Source of the DNA: Cupriavidus sp.
Lineage (GTDB): Bacteria; Pseudomonadota; Gammaproteobacteria; Burkholderiales; Burkholderiaceae
DNA: 8,166 nt
Direction of reading: 5' to 3'
Assembly (NCBI GenBank): GCA_013362725.1
Contig: JABFVP010000512.1
Span: 1 to 8,166, forward strand
Part shown: positions 8,150-8,166 of the stretch, piece after piece
How positions within the stretch are numbered: position 1 is the stretch's first letter
Layout of the letters: every line of letters starts with the position of its first letter
Translations under genes and position numbers: made by a program
The notes under the pieces: model-generated
The model's database searches: none
What the model was told of the DNA's origin: nothing
Seen by the model: only the letters and a program-made list of their open reading frames with translations

Positions 8150-8166
8150 AGAACACCGCTGGCCTT

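Overview
The window comes from a very GC-rich genome, with a strong G/C preference at third codon positions. All protein-coding genes lie on the + strand. The BioD/BioB sequences, the codon usage and the gene set suggest a betaproteobacterium of the Burkholderiales, most likely Cupriavidus or Ralstonia. This is recognition from memory; no database search was done.

Layout. Positions 1-626 hold the 3' part of bioD and 646-1668 hold bioB, the last two steps of biotin synthesis. After a short spacer with a strong ribosome binding site comes a biotin-dependent acyl-CoA carboxylase alpha subunit (1740-3758), best read as 3-methylcrotonyl-CoA carboxylase MccA. A 191-base spacer separates it from a GhrA-type glyoxylate/hydroxypyruvate reductase (3950-4891). 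Hydroxymethylglutaryl-CoA lyase MvaB follows (4958-5893). The rest is a compact run of four small genes: a YbaK/ProXp-type aminoacyl-tRNA deacylase (5919-6431), a FlK-type acyl-CoA thioesterase (6428-6856), a four-cysteine DUF1289 protein (6857-7150) and a metallo-beta-lactamase-fold hydrolase (7147-8076). The window ends in an intergenic stretch with a perfect 12-base inverted repeat that looks like a dispersed palindromic element (8124-8149).

How the genes fit together. MccA and MvaB are two steps of leucine/isovalerate catabolism: 3-methylcrotonyl-CoA is carboxylated, and after hydration the HMG-CoA is cleaved to acetyl-CoA and acetoacetate. MccA needs covalently bound biotin, so a biotin synthesis operon directly upstream makes functional sense. 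The carboxylase beta subunit, isovaleryl-CoA dehydrogenase and methylglutaconyl-CoA hydratase are not in the window. The four distal genes are joined by a 25-base gap after mvaB, then ATGA and GTGA overlaps and one zero-base junction, so they are probably translated together. Their joint role is not known to me and is the least explained part of the window.
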